A stretch of DNA of 64,000 nt from Halomonas sp. 'Soap Lake #6' (lineage in GTDB: Bacteria; Pseudomonadota; Gammaproteobacteria; Pseudomonadales; Halomonadaceae), in contig NZ_CP020469.1 of assembly GCF_003031405.1 (NCBI RefSeq), positions 4,464,001 through 4,528,000 on the forward strand, in the 5' to 3' direction. Below the pieces are notes generated by a model, which saw only the letters and a program-made list of their open reading frames with translations, had not been told where the DNA came from and searched no databases. Within the stretch, counting starts at the first letter, position 1. Each line of letters starts with the position of its first letter. Below, in pieces: positions 34,351 through 43,485 of this stretch. A program made the position numbers and the translations under genes.

Positions 34351-35802
34351 TTACTTACCTGCTTTATGCCACCTTCCTTTACCACGTTCAGGCACCATAC
34401 GGCCAAAATAGAGTAGCCCAAAGGTAAGCCAGCAGATGGTTAAAATGCCGGTAAAAATGAGTACTGAAAGCGCGCCGAACTGGGCGATCAGCGGCAGTGC
34501 AGCGGCTGTAAATAGGCCACCACCGACGACCGGTTCGAACATCAACTGCTTATAGCCAAAGCTTTCTAATGCACCTGATTTATTTTTAGGGTCAGCCATC
34601 TTCATCAGCAGCAGGCCCGTCACGGTTACCCCCATCGATTGGCCAAAATCGCCAATACCGCGTTCAAACCAGTTTTCCGGTATCACCCTGGGAGCGATGA
34701 CGATCAATACGAAGAGCGACCAACCAATGCCTGCCAGGGCTAGTAGTAAGAAAGGCACGAAGTAGTCGCCTAGTGTGGTGAGCGAAAGAGTGGCCAGGGC
34801 GGCAACGATAGTAAAATCGAGCGCGGTGCCTGCAATTCGAGACATTGTTCGGGTGGATACATGGCGTTCAAGGCCAAAGCGCATAACACACAGCTGGACA
34901 ATAACGCCTCCAATCATGGCAACTGGGAAGAGCGGGACGTGCGCTAATATTTCAAGCCCGTCGTTACGTGCCCAGGTTACCTGCTCTATCCACTGTAAGG
35001 CGGATAGCAGCAGCCAACCGATGACAATGGCTATGCCCACAAGGCCAATGTGGAGGCTAAGAGGGTCGGTTGTGCCCGCTTCTTGCATTAGGTCCTTCTT
35101 AAACTCGCTGAACTCTTCAGTGGAGGGGCGCTCATCGTTGCGCATCAGCTCATCTGGGTCCTCTTGCTCGCCATCTAGTTTTACCACCCCTCTACGGGCG
35201 GCAATATTGATCATTACGGTGCCGATTAACACACCAGAAACAATACCTATAGTGGCAAGCCCTAGTGCCAAGTCTGCCCCTTCCTCAAAGCCTAAGTCTG
35301 CAAAGGTATCCGCCATGCCCGCAGCGGTTCCATGGCCACCCTCAAAACCAATTTCTATGAGCGCACCTACCATCGGGTTCATGTTAAAAATGGGTACCAG
35401 CACTAAGAGTGCGAGGGTAAGCCCGACAACATATTGGCCCCAAGCCATGGTTTGTCCGACCACTACCTGCGGCCCTGCACGCAACCAAATAGTGCGTAAT
35501 CCGGGAATGGCGGTGCCAATAAAGAGTGCAGCAAATACGACGTTAATCAACAGGCCCGGCAGGGCTGACCAGCTTTCCTGAACATAGGCAGGAAAAAGCC
35601 CAGGGCTATCTGCAAAAATTGGCGGCATGAACCGGCCGATTACATCAGGGCCAAGCAGCAGTAGAAGTAGCCCACCTATTACTGAGCTAGGCAAGAAAAG
35701 TCGTCGTAGCCAGGGTAGCCATAGGCGTAACGCGTTACTTAACAGCAGAACTAGCGCAATAATCACTAGCGCAATAAATAGCTCACCTACTGACATGGTC
35801 AT
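34351..35802 (-). CDS. gltS: sodium:glutamate symporter family (GltS/ESS)
   Basis: A 483-residue polytopic membrane protein with about 12 hydrophobic segments in two halves. FLPSSVIGGLLLLLLGP, IGFEGGHGTAAGMADTF and FGQSMGVTVTGLLLMKMADP are the GltS/ESS signatures; the GHGTAAGM and GQSMG segments are the paired re-entrant motifs. A hydrophilic central loop (about 210-250) separates the halves. GltS of E. coli has about 400 residues; this is a longer relative, so glutamate is likely but not proven. AAGGAG is 7 nt before ATG 35802. Confidence 0.87.
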   Translation of the reverse strand: MTMSVGELFIALVIIALVLLLSNALRLWLPWLRRLFLPSSVIGGLLLLLLGPDVIGRFMPPIFADSPGLFPAYVQESWSALPGLLINVVFAALFIGTAIPGLRTIWLRAGPQVVVGQTMAWGQYVVGLTLALLVLVPIFNMNPMVGALIEIGFEGGHGTAAGMADTFADLGFEEGADLALGLATIGIVSGVLIGTVMINIAARRGVVKLDGEQEDPDELMRNDERPSTEEFSEFKKDLMQEAGTTDPLSLHIGLVGIAIVIGWLLLSALQWIEQVTWARNDGLEILAHVPLFPVAMIGGVIVQLCVMRFGLERHVSTRTMSRIAGTALDFTIVAALATLSLTTLGDYFVPFLLLALAGIGWSLFVLIVIAPRVIPENWFERGIGDFGQSMGVTVTGLLLMKMADPKNKSGALESFGYKQLMFEPVVGGGLFTAAALPLIAQFGALSVLIFTGILTICWLTFGLLYFGRMVPERGKGRWHKAGK

Positions 35803-35972
35803 CCCATCACTCCTTGATGAATAACAAAGGCCGAGCAGTGCCCGGCGGTATCGTTACTTCGGCCATATCAGCAATATAGTCATGAACAGCGATATCGTCA
35901 GGAGTGATGCACACGTAATGGGGCATACAGCAGAGCGCTGCCCCGCCAGTGCAAGAATGGTATTGGGCAAGC

Positions 35973-36014
35973 GCTAATGGTCGAGAGCTAATGGCCGAGA
36001 GTTAATGATCAAGA
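35973..36014. repeat. tandem repeat, 14 bp x 3, touching the PAP2 stop codon
   Basis: GCTAATGGTCGAGA (35973-35986), GCTAATGGCCGAGA (35987-36000) and GTTAATGATCAAGA (36001-36014). The PAP2 stop (36016-36018) follows immediately. Confidence 0.85.
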
Positions 36015-36015
36015 G

Positions 36016-36555
36016 TTAACCCATCATATAAAGGCCAATTAGCCCGAAAATGTAGCCCATGGCTCCTCCTGCCAATACGTCGCTGGTGTAGTGTAGTCCA
36101 AGCCCTACCCGCGACACCGCGATCAGCAGCGAAAGCGGCAGAACAATAGGGAGCAACCATGGGGTATGCGCTGCCACAAAAACGCAAAACATGACTGCGT
36201 GCATGGTATGGCCGCTAGGGAAGCTGTAGCGATCACGTGCTGGCTCACCGCAATGCACGCCATTGCGGTAAGTAATAAAAGGCCTTTCACGGCAAAGACG
36301 TGTTTTGACAAACCGGTAAACGATAATCGCCACCAGTGCCGTCGCGGCGTATTGTGCTAGGCGCCACTCATGCTGAGGCTGTAGCCAGGGCTGTGCGGCG
36401 ATAAGCGCAACCCATACTGGCCAGTCACCTAGCCTGCTGGCTGCTTGCAGGGTAAGCCGCCAGGGGCGATAGAGGCTGAGTAGCGTGACGCGTTGGCAAA
36501 AACGCCACTCCCATAGGTCAAGACGATCGAATACGGCAAGTGGGCGTGGGCGCAT
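36016..36555 (-). CDS. PAP2-family membrane phosphatase
   Basis: A 179-residue membrane protein with the three PAP2 motifs: KTRLCRERPF (motif 1), YSFPSGHTMHA (motif 2) and SRVGLGLHYTSDVLAG (motif 3). Such enzymes remove phosphate from lipid phosphates such as phosphatidate or undecaprenyl diphosphate at the periplasmic face. Five or six hydrophobic helices are visible. The first 38 nt overlap the end of the glycosyltransferase gene, indicating coupled expression and a shared lipid-linked role. Confidence 0.9.
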   Translation of the reverse strand: MRPRPLAVFDRLDLWEWRFCQRVTLLSLYRPWRLTLQAASRLGDWPVWVALIAAQPWLQPQHEWRLAQYAATALVAIIVYRFVKTRLCRERPFITYRNGVHCGEPARDRYSFPSGHTMHAVMFCVFVAAHTPWLLPIVLPLSLLIAVSRVGLGLHYTSDVLAGGAMGYIFGLIGLYMMG

Positions 36556-37681
36556 TGTGGCTCTCCTGGGCTTGATAAAGATAACGTGTGAACTGCTCAG
36601 CGATGCCTGACCAGCTCTGTTCCAATACCTTCAGTCGGGCAACTCGACCGAGGCGAGCGTAGTCAGCCGGGTGTTGGCACAGCTCTACAGCCGCCTGTGA
36701 AAAGACGGTTGAGTCTCCTGGTGCAACGGTAATGCCGTTGTGGCCGCTTTGGATCAGCTCAGCACTGGCGGCATGATGGTAGGCAACCACCGCAAGCCCG
36801 CTTGCCATGGCTTCGCTAATCACATTGCCCCAGGTTTCAGAAAGAGAAGGGAAGACAAAAATGTCAGCACTAGCGTAGTGGCGCGCCAAGGTTTGTTTAT
36901 CTACAAAACCAGTAAAATGGGCATCGGGTAGCGCTTTTTGTAACTGAGTGCGGCCTGGGCCATCACCGACAATTATCTGGGCCATATCAGGACAAGCGTT
37001 GCGCATGGCTTGCAGGGTTTCTTGCAGTAGCGCTAGATTTTTCTCAGGCGCTAAGCGCCCGACATAAAGGGCTACGGGCTGGTGGTCTGATACCCCCCAT
37101 TGGCGGCGCAGCTCGGCATCGCGGTGGGTAGGTGAAAAGCGCTTACCATCAATGCCACGCGACAGCACATGCACTCCCTTAATCCCTTGCTGCTGGAGTG
37201 TTGTTGCCTGCTGGTGAGTAGGCACTAGGGTTAACGCACAGCCGTTATGGAAGCGGCGCAAATAACGATGGGTAAGCGCTGATAGCCAAGGCACACCATA
37301 ATCGTGGCAGTAATGGTCAAAGTTAGTGTGCCAGCCCGCAACCAGGGGGATATTCAGCCGCCGCGCAGCTTTGCGGGCAGCCCAGCCCAGTGGGCCTTGG
37401 GTGGCTAAATAGACGGTGTCAGGGTGGTGTTTGCGCCAAAAACGGCTTATTTTAGCGGAGGAGGCTAGCCCCACCTGCACCTCGGTATAGCCGGGTAGTG
37501 GCAGCCGCTGCACTTGCAGCTCGTTAGCCACATGTTGTGCCTCACCGGCTACCCTGGGTTGGGGGCGTATTACATCCACTGTAACGCCCTGCTGGTACAG
37601 TTCGCGACATAGTCTGCTCAGCGTGTGAGCAACACCGTTAATATCGGGTGACCATGTTTCACTAACGATACAGAGCCGCAT
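36518..37681 (-). CDS. GT4-family glycosyltransferase
   Basis: A 387-residue GT-B fold enzyme. N-terminal domain: MRLCIVSETWSPDINGVAHTLSRL. C-terminal nucleotide-sugar domain: PVALYVGRLAPEKNLALL, IIVGDGPGRTQLQ and the donor-binding FVFPSLSETWGNVISEAMASGLAVVAYHHAA, with the EX7E motif. This resembles the mannosyl/glucosyl-transferases acting on diacylglycerol or sugar nucleotides in glycolipid synthesis. With the overlapping PAP2 phosphatase it could form a two-gene glycolipid unit; sugar and acceptor are not determinable. Confidence 0.88.
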   Translation of the reverse strand: MRLCIVSETWSPDINGVAHTLSRLCRELYQQGVTVDVIRPQPRVAGEAQHVANELQVQRLPLPGYTEVQVGLASSAKISRFWRKHHPDTVYLATQGPLGWAARKAARRLNIPLVAGWHTNFDHYCHDYGVPWLSALTHRYLRRFHNGCALTLVPTHQQATTLQQQGIKGVHVLSRGIDGKRFSPTHRDAELRRQWGVSDHQPVALYVGRLAPEKNLALLQETLQAMRNACPDMAQIIVGDGPGRTQLQKALPDAHFTGFVDKQTLARHYASADIFVFPSLSETWGNVISEAMASGLAVVAYHHAASAELIQSGHNGITVAPGDSTVFSQAAVELCQHPADYARLGRVARLKVLEQSWSGIAEQFTRYLYQAQESHNAPTPTCRIRSS

Positions 37682-38097
37682 GTGCGATTCATCCCTTTAT
37701 CACGTTTGAATGTAGTGTGAACAGGCTGAATGACACTGAGGAGTCAAATCGGTGAACAAGTGATGACACTATTTTATAAGCATGAGGGTTTATAAGCACG
37801 AGGATTCATAAGCACTGAGGGTTTATAAGCACGGAGGGTTCTTGCAAGCACAGGGGGGGCATGGGCTCGAGGATTTAAATATCTCAATCATTAAGATCTT
37901 TTTAATAAGAAAAAATTAATTTTTTATGGCATTTTTATGCGCAGGTATATAAAGGATAGTGCGTAAAAATTAGTTCCTGAAAAATAAAACTTTAAAACAA
38001 ATGCAATATAAGTTGTTTAGTGTTTTCTGCGCTGAGGCATTGATTTACGTGGACTCTGCCTTGTTAAAGCAAAAAATACTATATAATGGGAACTATC
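37682..38097. other. 416-nt region upstream of porin
   Basis: No gene. It holds the 16-17-bp repeat array (37773-37857) and then an AT-rich leader before the porin. A TATAAT sequence at 38082-38087 is close to the start codon and is not convincing as its promoter. Confidence 0.5.
37773..37857. repeat. tandem repeat, 16-17 bp x 5
   Basis: Copies TTTATAAGCATGAGGG (37773-37788), TTTATAAGCACGAGGA (37789-37804), TTCATAAGCACTGAGGG (37805-37821), TTTATAAGCACGGAGGG (37822-37838) and a decayed copy to 37857. Confidence 0.88.
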
Positions 38098-39099
38098 ATG
38101 TTTAAGAAGACGACTCTCGCTTTAGCTTTGTCTGGCTTATTAGGTACTACTGCCGCTCAAGCAGCATTAGTGTATGACCAAGATGGAACTACGCTAGATA
38201 TCTATGGCCGTATTGCCATGGGGTTTGAAGGTGGTGGCGCTAAAAATGGCGTTGATAACGGAGAAGAGTTTCGTAACTTTGGCTCGCGCTTGCGTATAAC
38301 GGCAGGTCATCAAATTAATAGTGATCTCCGTGGTATCGCACGTGTCGAATGGCGCTTCAGGGGAGATGAGCGCAGCCAACCTGGCTTTGATGAAGTGCGT
38401 AACAGCTACATTGGTCTGGAAAGTAAGCAGTACGGTACCTTTATGGCTGGTAACTATAATAGTTACTACGACAACTATGTCATGACACCATTTGATGTCT
38501 ATGTCGAGCGTGGCTATGAGTTTGCCGGTGGCGGGTTGCAAGCTCGTGGCGATTCAATTGGTTATAAAACACCAAAAATAAATGGCTTACAGGCTGTTTT
38601 TTCAGCAAAGCACTTCTCTGAGCGTGGACTCACCCAGGCTGAGCAATCGAGCCAGGGCAGTGTCATCGCCACCCAAGGTGGTGTCGTTTATTCCACTGGG
38701 CCTGCGCGCATAGCGCTAGGCTATGTCGAAGATACCGTGCGTGGCGGCGGTAACGGTAAAACTCGCTTTGGCGCTACAGCATCTTTTGATATCAACGATG
38801 CTTTTGCGGCACGTATAGGCTATGAAACCCGCAGCGATAGCGACCGGTTTGGTGGTGGTTTTGATAAAGTCGGTGTAGGCGCTACTTATGCTATCGATGC
38901 GTGGCGATTCCATGTGGACTACTACAATATTGATCTAGATAACGCTAATAAAGACCGTGATGCCTGGGCTGCTGCAGCACATTATAAGCTGACAAATAAC
39001 TTTGATGTTTTTGTTGAGTTTAATGATGCAAAACTAGATGCGATAAATGACTTTGAAGAAGATCTTTATTATGCGGTAGGTGCTCGTTATCACTTCTAG
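38098..39099 (+). CDS. outer-membrane porin (OmpC/Porin_4-like)
   Basis: A 333-residue trimeric-type porin. Signal peptide MFKKTTLALALSGLLGTTAAQA, then the classical first strand ALVYDQDGTTLDIYGRIAMGFEG. The barrel contains RNFGSRLRITAGHQINSDLRG and EWRFRGDE, the constriction loop region around NSYIGLESKQYGTFMAGNYNSYYDN, and the last strand DLYYAVGARYHF with terminal Phe. ATG 38098 with GGGA 6 nt upstream is preferred to ATG 38086. Codon use here is more AT-rich than in the first porin, and the two share little beyond the fold. Confidence 0.94.
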   Translation: MFKKTTLALALSGLLGTTAAQAALVYDQDGTTLDIYGRIAMGFEGGGAKNGVDNGEEFRNFGSRLRITAGHQINSDLRGIARVEWRFRGDERSQPGFDEVRNSYIGLESKQYGTFMAGNYNSYYDNYVMTPFDVYVERGYEFAGGGLQARGDSIGYKTPKINGLQAVFSAKHFSERGLTQAEQSSQGSVIATQGGVVYSTGPARIALGYVEDTVRGGGNGKTRFGATASFDINDAFAARIGYETRSDSDRFGGGFDKVGVGATYAIDAWRFHVDYYNIDLDNANKDRDAWAAAAHYKLTNNFDVFVEFNDAKLDAINDFEEDLYYAVGARYHF

Positions 39100-39146
39100 T
39101 TAATGCGTAGGTTTCTTTTTCTTAGTAAGCTGAATAAATCGTTTTT

Positions 39147-39177
39147 GCCGATATACTAAAAGTGTATCGGCGTTTTT
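39147..39177 (+). terminator. terminator of the porin gene
   Basis: GCCGATATAC (39147-39156) pairs with GTGTATCGGC (39162-39171), one G-U, followed by GTTTTT. Intrinsic terminator. Confidence 0.85.
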
Positions 39178-39329
39178 GTGGATGTTGTTTGTGAGAGATA
39201 TTTGTAAAAAGCTTTGTTGAGGTAGTAATGCTGATTAATTATCTAGGGTGGAGATTTAATAATTGTTTTCCAAACTGCTAGGAAGTGGCGTTAGCACCTC
39301 CTCTCTTCTCTATTACTCTTCTCTACTAC

Positions 39330-41027
39330 TTAGCCCACGATTGGCAGCCGTTTACGGCTAAATACAGTCAGCGCCACGAGTAGAGCGGTGGTGGTGAAGA
39401 TTGCCACGGCACTCATCGCCATGCCTACTCCAGGGGAGCCCTGTTCGAATTGGCCGAATACGAAGGTTGACACCGTGCGCATACCCGCTGGTGCGACCAT
39501 GAGCGAGGCCACAAGCTCTCGAGAAGCGATGGCAAATACCAGTAACATGGAAACAAGGAGGCTGGGTGCTAGGGACGGCAATAGGATGCGCCGGAACGTG
39601 GTGAAGAAGCCAGCCCCACACACACGTGCTGCCTCCTCTAGGCTTTCGCCCATCTGGCGAAAGGCCGCCGAAGCGTAGCGCACCGGATAAGGAAGTAAAA
39701 GACAAGCATAAGCCAGCAGCAGCATAGCACCGGTATTATAGATTTGGATCGGCCACCAGGACTGGTTCCACGCTAAGATCAGTCCTACTGCTACCACGAT
39801 ACCAGGCATGGTGTTGGGCACCAGTGAGAGCAAGTCCAGCACACCTTTACCGCGAATGCTGGCGCGTACGACCAGGTAGCCCACTAGCGCGCCAAGAACC
39901 CCAGTAAGTAAAGCCGCTAAGATGGCTAGTCCCATACTGGTGGAAAGCGCCTGTAGTGCCCCGTTGCGGTTGGTAAGTAACGCCTCGAAGTGACGCAGTG
40001 AAATATTATCCCAGCTGAGTCCGCCTGAGAGTGTGCCGGTGAAGGCGGTGGCCAAAACTGCGAGGATTGGCACAGCTACGGCAGCCAGTGCTACGCAGCT
40101 GAACAAACCTAGGACTGGCCAGCGCCAGTGGCCCAGCTCAATGCGCTCGACTGTTGCCGGTTTGCCCGTTTGGCTGACAAAGGAGCGTCGCGTGACCAGC
40201 CAGTGCTGCAGATAGAAAGCCGCCATGGCAAGCATCACCAGTAGTAGTGATAGTACCGCTGCACCGGGTATATCGATGGGCCAGTCGGAGAAGCGCTCGT
40301 GGATGCCTGTGACCAATACCTTGTAGCCCGCTTGGGCACCCAAGGTGGCGGGGGTACCAAATTCCTCTATGGTCAGTGCGAAGACCAATAGCAGGCTGGC
40401 GGCAATGCCAGGGGTAGAGAGTGGTAGTGTGATACGCCAGAAGGCGCGCCAACCACCAGCACCGCTGACCCTTGCAGCAGCGGCGTAGCGACCACCAACA
40501 CTCATCATCGTACGTGAGACGGCAAAGTAGACCACTGGGAAAACGTTGAGCACCATCACGAAGACAATACCCGAGAACGAGAATAGAAAAGCGCTGGCGG
40601 ATATGCCGCTGAGCTGCTCGGCATAGCCCCTTGGCTGTAGAGTCAGCATCCATGATAGTGCGGCTATATAGGGCGGAATCATGAACGGGATCAAAAAAAT
40701 CAGATCCCAGGCACTGCCACCGGGTACCCGTGTCAGCGCACGCAGTGCACCCAGTGGGATGGCCAACAGAGCGGAGACCAACACTACGGCTATGCCTAAA
40801 CGTAGAGTATTGCCCAGCAGTCCGAGTATTACTGGGTCGGTAATCAGTGGCATGAACAGGCCGAAAGCGCCGCTGAGTTCACCCCGTGACCAGCCGGGGA
40901 AAATGGCCTGCAGTATCACATAGAGCAGTGGTAGACCGACCAGCAGTAGTAGTGCCGCCGCAGTTAGCAGCATGATGAGGCCTGCCCCAGTGATTGGCAG
41001 TCGGCGGAGGGTGAGGTGTGCCAGCAT
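39330..41027 (-). CDS. Fbp/2-AEP-type ABC importer, fused permease
   Basis: A 565-residue permease made of two tandem membrane halves, as in FbpB-type ferric and PhnU/PhnV-type 2-aminoethylphosphonate importers. Each half carries the ATPase-coupling loop: YAAAARVSGAGGWRAFWRITLPLSTPGI (about 180-207) and EEAARVCGAGFFTTFRRILLPSLAP (about 465-490). About 12 helices. Its ATG overlaps the stop of the binding-protein gene by one base. The phosphonate permease remnant upstream of the operon makes phosphonate import an alternative to iron import; sequence alone does not decide. Confidence 0.88.
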   Translation of the reverse strand: MLAHLTLRRLPITGAGLIMLLTAAALLLLVGLPLLYVILQAIFPGWSRGELSGAFGLFMPLITDPVILGLLGNTLRLGIAVVLVSALLAIPLGALRALTRVPGGSAWDLIFLIPFMIPPYIAALSWMLTLQPRGYAEQLSGISASAFLFSFSGIVFVMVLNVFPVVYFAVSRTMMSVGGRYAAAARVSGAGGWRAFWRITLPLSTPGIAASLLLVFALTIEEFGTPATLGAQAGYKVLVTGIHERFSDWPIDIPGAAVLSLLLVMLAMAAFYLQHWLVTRRSFVSQTGKPATVERIELGHWRWPVLGLFSCVALAAVAVPILAVLATAFTGTLSGGLSWDNISLRHFEALLTNRNGALQALSTSMGLAILAALLTGVLGALVGYLVVRASIRGKGVLDLLSLVPNTMPGIVVAVGLILAWNQSWWPIQIYNTGAMLLLAYACLLLPYPVRYASAAFRQMGESLEEAARVCGAGFFTTFRRILLPSLAPSLLVSMLLVFAIASRELVASLMVAPAGMRTVSTFVFGQFEQGSPGVGMAMSAVAIFTTTALLVALTVFSRKRLPIVG

Positions 41028-41992
41028 CAGTTACCTGTAACCTCTCGGAATCGACTGAGAATTGCATCACGCTGGGTGTTCATTGCTTCGCTATCCACCT
41101 CGATCAGAGTCAGTTCCTCAATAGTCGGGCGTAGCGCATCGATATCGCTGCGTGACGGTATTAAGTAGTACTCGGCAACCCGCTCTTGGCCCTGCTCAGA
41201 GAGCACGAAGTCGATGAACTGCTCGGCCTCGTTGGGCATGCTGGTGGAGGCAAGGATCATCATCGGCCGCGGAGCGATGACTGTGCCGCTCTCGGGGAAT
41301 ATGACCTCGATGGCTTCACCTTCGGCCTGCTGTCCCAGGGCGATATAGTCTACTGCGCCGAAGACCACCGACTTGGCGCCCTGTAGTACCGGATTGAGAG
41401 CGCGTGCATTAGGGCCTGGTACGATCATGTCGTTGTTGATGAGCTCTTCCAACAGTGTCCAGGTGGCGTCTTCTCCCATGGTCGTTAGTAGACCAGTGAT
41501 CAATTCAAAAGCCGTACCTGACTGCACTGGATCTGGCATGGTGACTTGGTCACGATAGACCTCGTTGGTGAGGTCGCTCCAGTCGGTTGGTTGGGGTACG
41601 TCACTGTTGCGATTCCAGACCAGGGCTAGGGCTGACCCCCCTTGGGCTACATAGTGGTCGGTCTTAAGAAAGTCAGGCACTGCCTCTGCGTTGGGGGAGC
41701 GATACTCGCGTAGTAAGCCTTCTTCGTACATCGATTTGGCACTATCCCAAGAGGCAGATATCACTACGTCAGCCAGCGGGTTGGATTGCTCAGATTCCAA
41801 GCGAGCCATTACCTGGCCGGTAGTGCTCTGAAAAACGTTGATCTCAATGCCGGTCTGCTCAGTGAAGTCGGCAGCGAGACTCTCTACCAGGGCGCCGGGG
41901 CCCGCTGAGTAGACGGTCAGAGCACTGGCAGAGGCCAGACCCGGTAAGGCGAAAAAACAGGCGCTGAGGGCAAGCGGTTTCAAGCGAAACAT
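41027..41992 (-). CDS. Fbp/2-AEP-type ABC importer, periplasmic binding protein
   Basis: A 321-residue type-2 periplasmic binding protein with a signal peptide (LKPLALSACFFALPGLASASA). The mature start ALTVYSAGPGALVESLAADFTEQTGI and PLADVVISASWDSAKSMYEEGLL are typical of the FbpA/AfuA group; the FbpA Tyr pair for iron is not obvious. AGGAG 6 nt upstream fixes ATG 41992. It lies between the ATPase and permease genes of the same operon. Confidence 0.88.
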   Translation of the reverse strand: MFRLKPLALSACFFALPGLASASALTVYSAGPGALVESLAADFTEQTGIEINVFQSTTGQVMARLESEQSNPLADVVISASWDSAKSMYEEGLLREYRSPNAEAVPDFLKTDHYVAQGGSALALVWNRNSDVPQPTDWSDLTNEVYRDQVTMPDPVQSGTAFELITGLLTTMGEDATWTLLEELINNDMIVPGPNARALNPVLQGAKSVVFGAVDYIALGQQAEGEAIEVIFPESGTVIAPRPMMILASTSMPNEAEQFIDFVLSEQGQERVAEYYLIPSRSDIDALRPTIEELTLIEVDSEAMNTQRDAILSRFREVTGN

Positions 41993-42033
41993 ATCTGTCT
42001 CCTGAGTGATGGATTGAGTGGTGTGAGAGGGAG

Positions 42034-43134
42034 TCAACCGGTGGCAGTGGCCGCCATATCTGCGTGGGGCATTAAATCGAGCAGGTGGGCTTCTGTATTC
42101 CAGGCCCGCAGGGCGGTGAGATCAATGTCGATACCTACTTGGCAGCCACGCTCAGGTGCATGAGATGCGTGCAGTTTGAGTGTGCTGCCATCCATAAGGG
42201 TGAGTTGCAGCGACAGATGCTCACCCTGGAACAAACGACCGGTGATGCGCGCGCGGAGCAGGCCATCGTCGGGTGCGCAGAGGCGTAGAGCGCGACGTGG
42301 TAGCAGCAGACGTATTTCACCGAGGTGGCCACATGCGGCGCCCAGTGGCAGGTGGCTTCCGGCAATGGAGAGCCCTTTGGCGTCGAGTCGGCCGTCGAGC
42401 AGGGTGCCAGCATCAACAAAGTCAGCGATGTCCGGTGTGGCTGGGGTGTGAAACAGTGCTTGCGGTGAGTCGATCTGCTGCAGCCGGCCCTGCTGAAGTA
42501 CGGCAACGCGATCGGCTAGGGCGAAGGCCTCGTGCTGGTCATGGGTGACGAAGACTGCTGTGAGGTTCAGCTCCTCAATCAAGGTGCGAATCTCAAGGGC
42601 GAGACTCTCTCGTAGGCCTTTGTCTAGGTTGGAAAGAGGCTCATCCATGAGCAGTAGCCTCGGTTTGGCGACAATCGCTCGTGCTAGGGCAACTCGCTGT
42701 TGCTGGCCGCCAGAGAGTGCGCCGGATGCGCGCTCGGCAAAATCGCTAAGCCCTACTAATGCGAGTGCCCATTCGACCTGGGGGCGCCGAGCATTGGCCT
42801 TTACACCTTGCATTTCCAGTGGGAAGGCCACGTTCTGGTAGACATTCATATGGGGCCACAGGGCGTAATCCTGAAAGACCATACCCAGGCGGCGATCATC
42901 AGGACTAAGGTGGTGGCCAGGCGCGGCGACGCGCTCACCATCGAGATGAATCTCTCCGCTGTCGACCTCGGCTAGCCCTGCGATGCAGCGTAGCAGAGTG
43001 GTTTTCCCACATCCGGAAGGACCCAGCAGGGCCAGTACTTGCCCCTTAGGCAGGGCGAGATCAATACCATCGAGGGCCACGGTACCACCGAAGCGCTTGT
43101 ACAGGCGGTCTATCTTGAGTGCATAACTAGGCAT
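42034..43134 (-). CDS. Fbp/2-AEP-type ABC importer, ATP-binding protein
   Basis: A 366-residue ABC ATPase with Walker A LGPSGCGKTTLL, Q-loop GMVFQDYALWPHM, signature LSGGQQQRVALARAIV, Walker [13 protein letters not shown] and H-loop FVTHDQHEA. The C-terminal 120 residues form the TOBE-type regulatory domain of the iron/polyamine/phosphonate importers. AAGGGAA precedes ATG 43134. It begins the operon ATPase-binding protein-permease and starts 12 nt after the stop of a truncated phosphonate permease. Confidence 0.93.
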   Translation of the reverse strand: MPSYALKIDRLYKRFGGTVALDGIDLALPKGQVLALLGPSGCGKTTLLRCIAGLAEVDSGEIHLDGERVAAPGHHLSPDDRRLGMVFQDYALWPHMNVYQNVAFPLEMQGVKANARRPQVEWALALVGLSDFAERASGALSGGQQQRVALARAIVAKPRLLLMDEPLSNLDKGLRESLALEIRTLIEELNLTAVFVTHDQHEAFALADRVAVLQQGRLQQIDSPQALFHTPATPDIADFVDAGTLLDGRLDAKGLSIAGSHLPLGAACGHLGEIRLLLPRRALRLCAPDDGLLRARITGRLFQGEHLSLQLTLMDGSTLKLHASHAPERGCQVGIDIDLTALRAWNTEAHLLDLMPHADMAATATG

Positions 43135-43146
43135 GATGTGATTCCC

Positions 43147-43296
43147 TTAGATGACCCGCTTGCGAATCCAGGCACTGACCTGCTCAACACCGATGACTAC
43201 TACTAGAATTGCTAGAATGACCGTGAGCGCTTGGTCGTAGCAGAACAGGTTCATGGCAGCGGAGAGTTCCACACCGATACCGCCCGCACCTACCTC
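43147..43296 (-). pseudogene. 3' remnant of a phosphonate ABC permease (PhnE-like)
   Basis: About 49 codons, ending TAA at 43147-43149. VGAGGIGVELSAAMNLFCYDQALT followed by VILAILVVVIGVEQVSAWIRKRVI is the end of a PhnE-type permease: part of the coupling loop and the last helix. The rest of the gene is missing. Homology stops where the 14-bp array (43297-43352) begins, so the deletion end and the array coincide. The frame stays open into the array (FHEL/FHER residues) but lacks a plausible start. It was probably cotranscribed with the ATPase gene 12 nt downstream. Confidence 0.75.
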
Positions 43297-43352
43297 TAGT
43301 TCGTGAAACATAGTTCGTGAAATATCGCTTGTGAAACTTCGTTCGTGAAACA
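43297..43352. repeat. tandem repeat, 14 bp x 4, at deletion edge
   Basis: TAGTTCGTGAAACA (43297-43310), TAGTTCGTGAAATA (43311-43324), TCGCTTGTGAAACT (43325-43338) and TCGTTCGTGAAACA (43339-43352). It sits exactly at the broken end of the PhnE-like gene. Confidence 0.88.
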
Positions 43353-43485
43353 AGTGGGCGTAAGTCCGCCCAATTTTGCACGGGAGATATTGCGACCTAG
43401 TAACAATTTTGTGTCGTTCTTATGACGGGGTTGCGCTAAAGCGCGACTAGATGGGGTGTTTAACGCTTTCGTTGCGTGGTTTAGT

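Noticed and set aside
38082..38087. TATAAT as -10 box of the second porin
   Set aside because: It would put the transcript start almost on the ATG, and the -35 spacing is poor; a ribosome site is visible instead.
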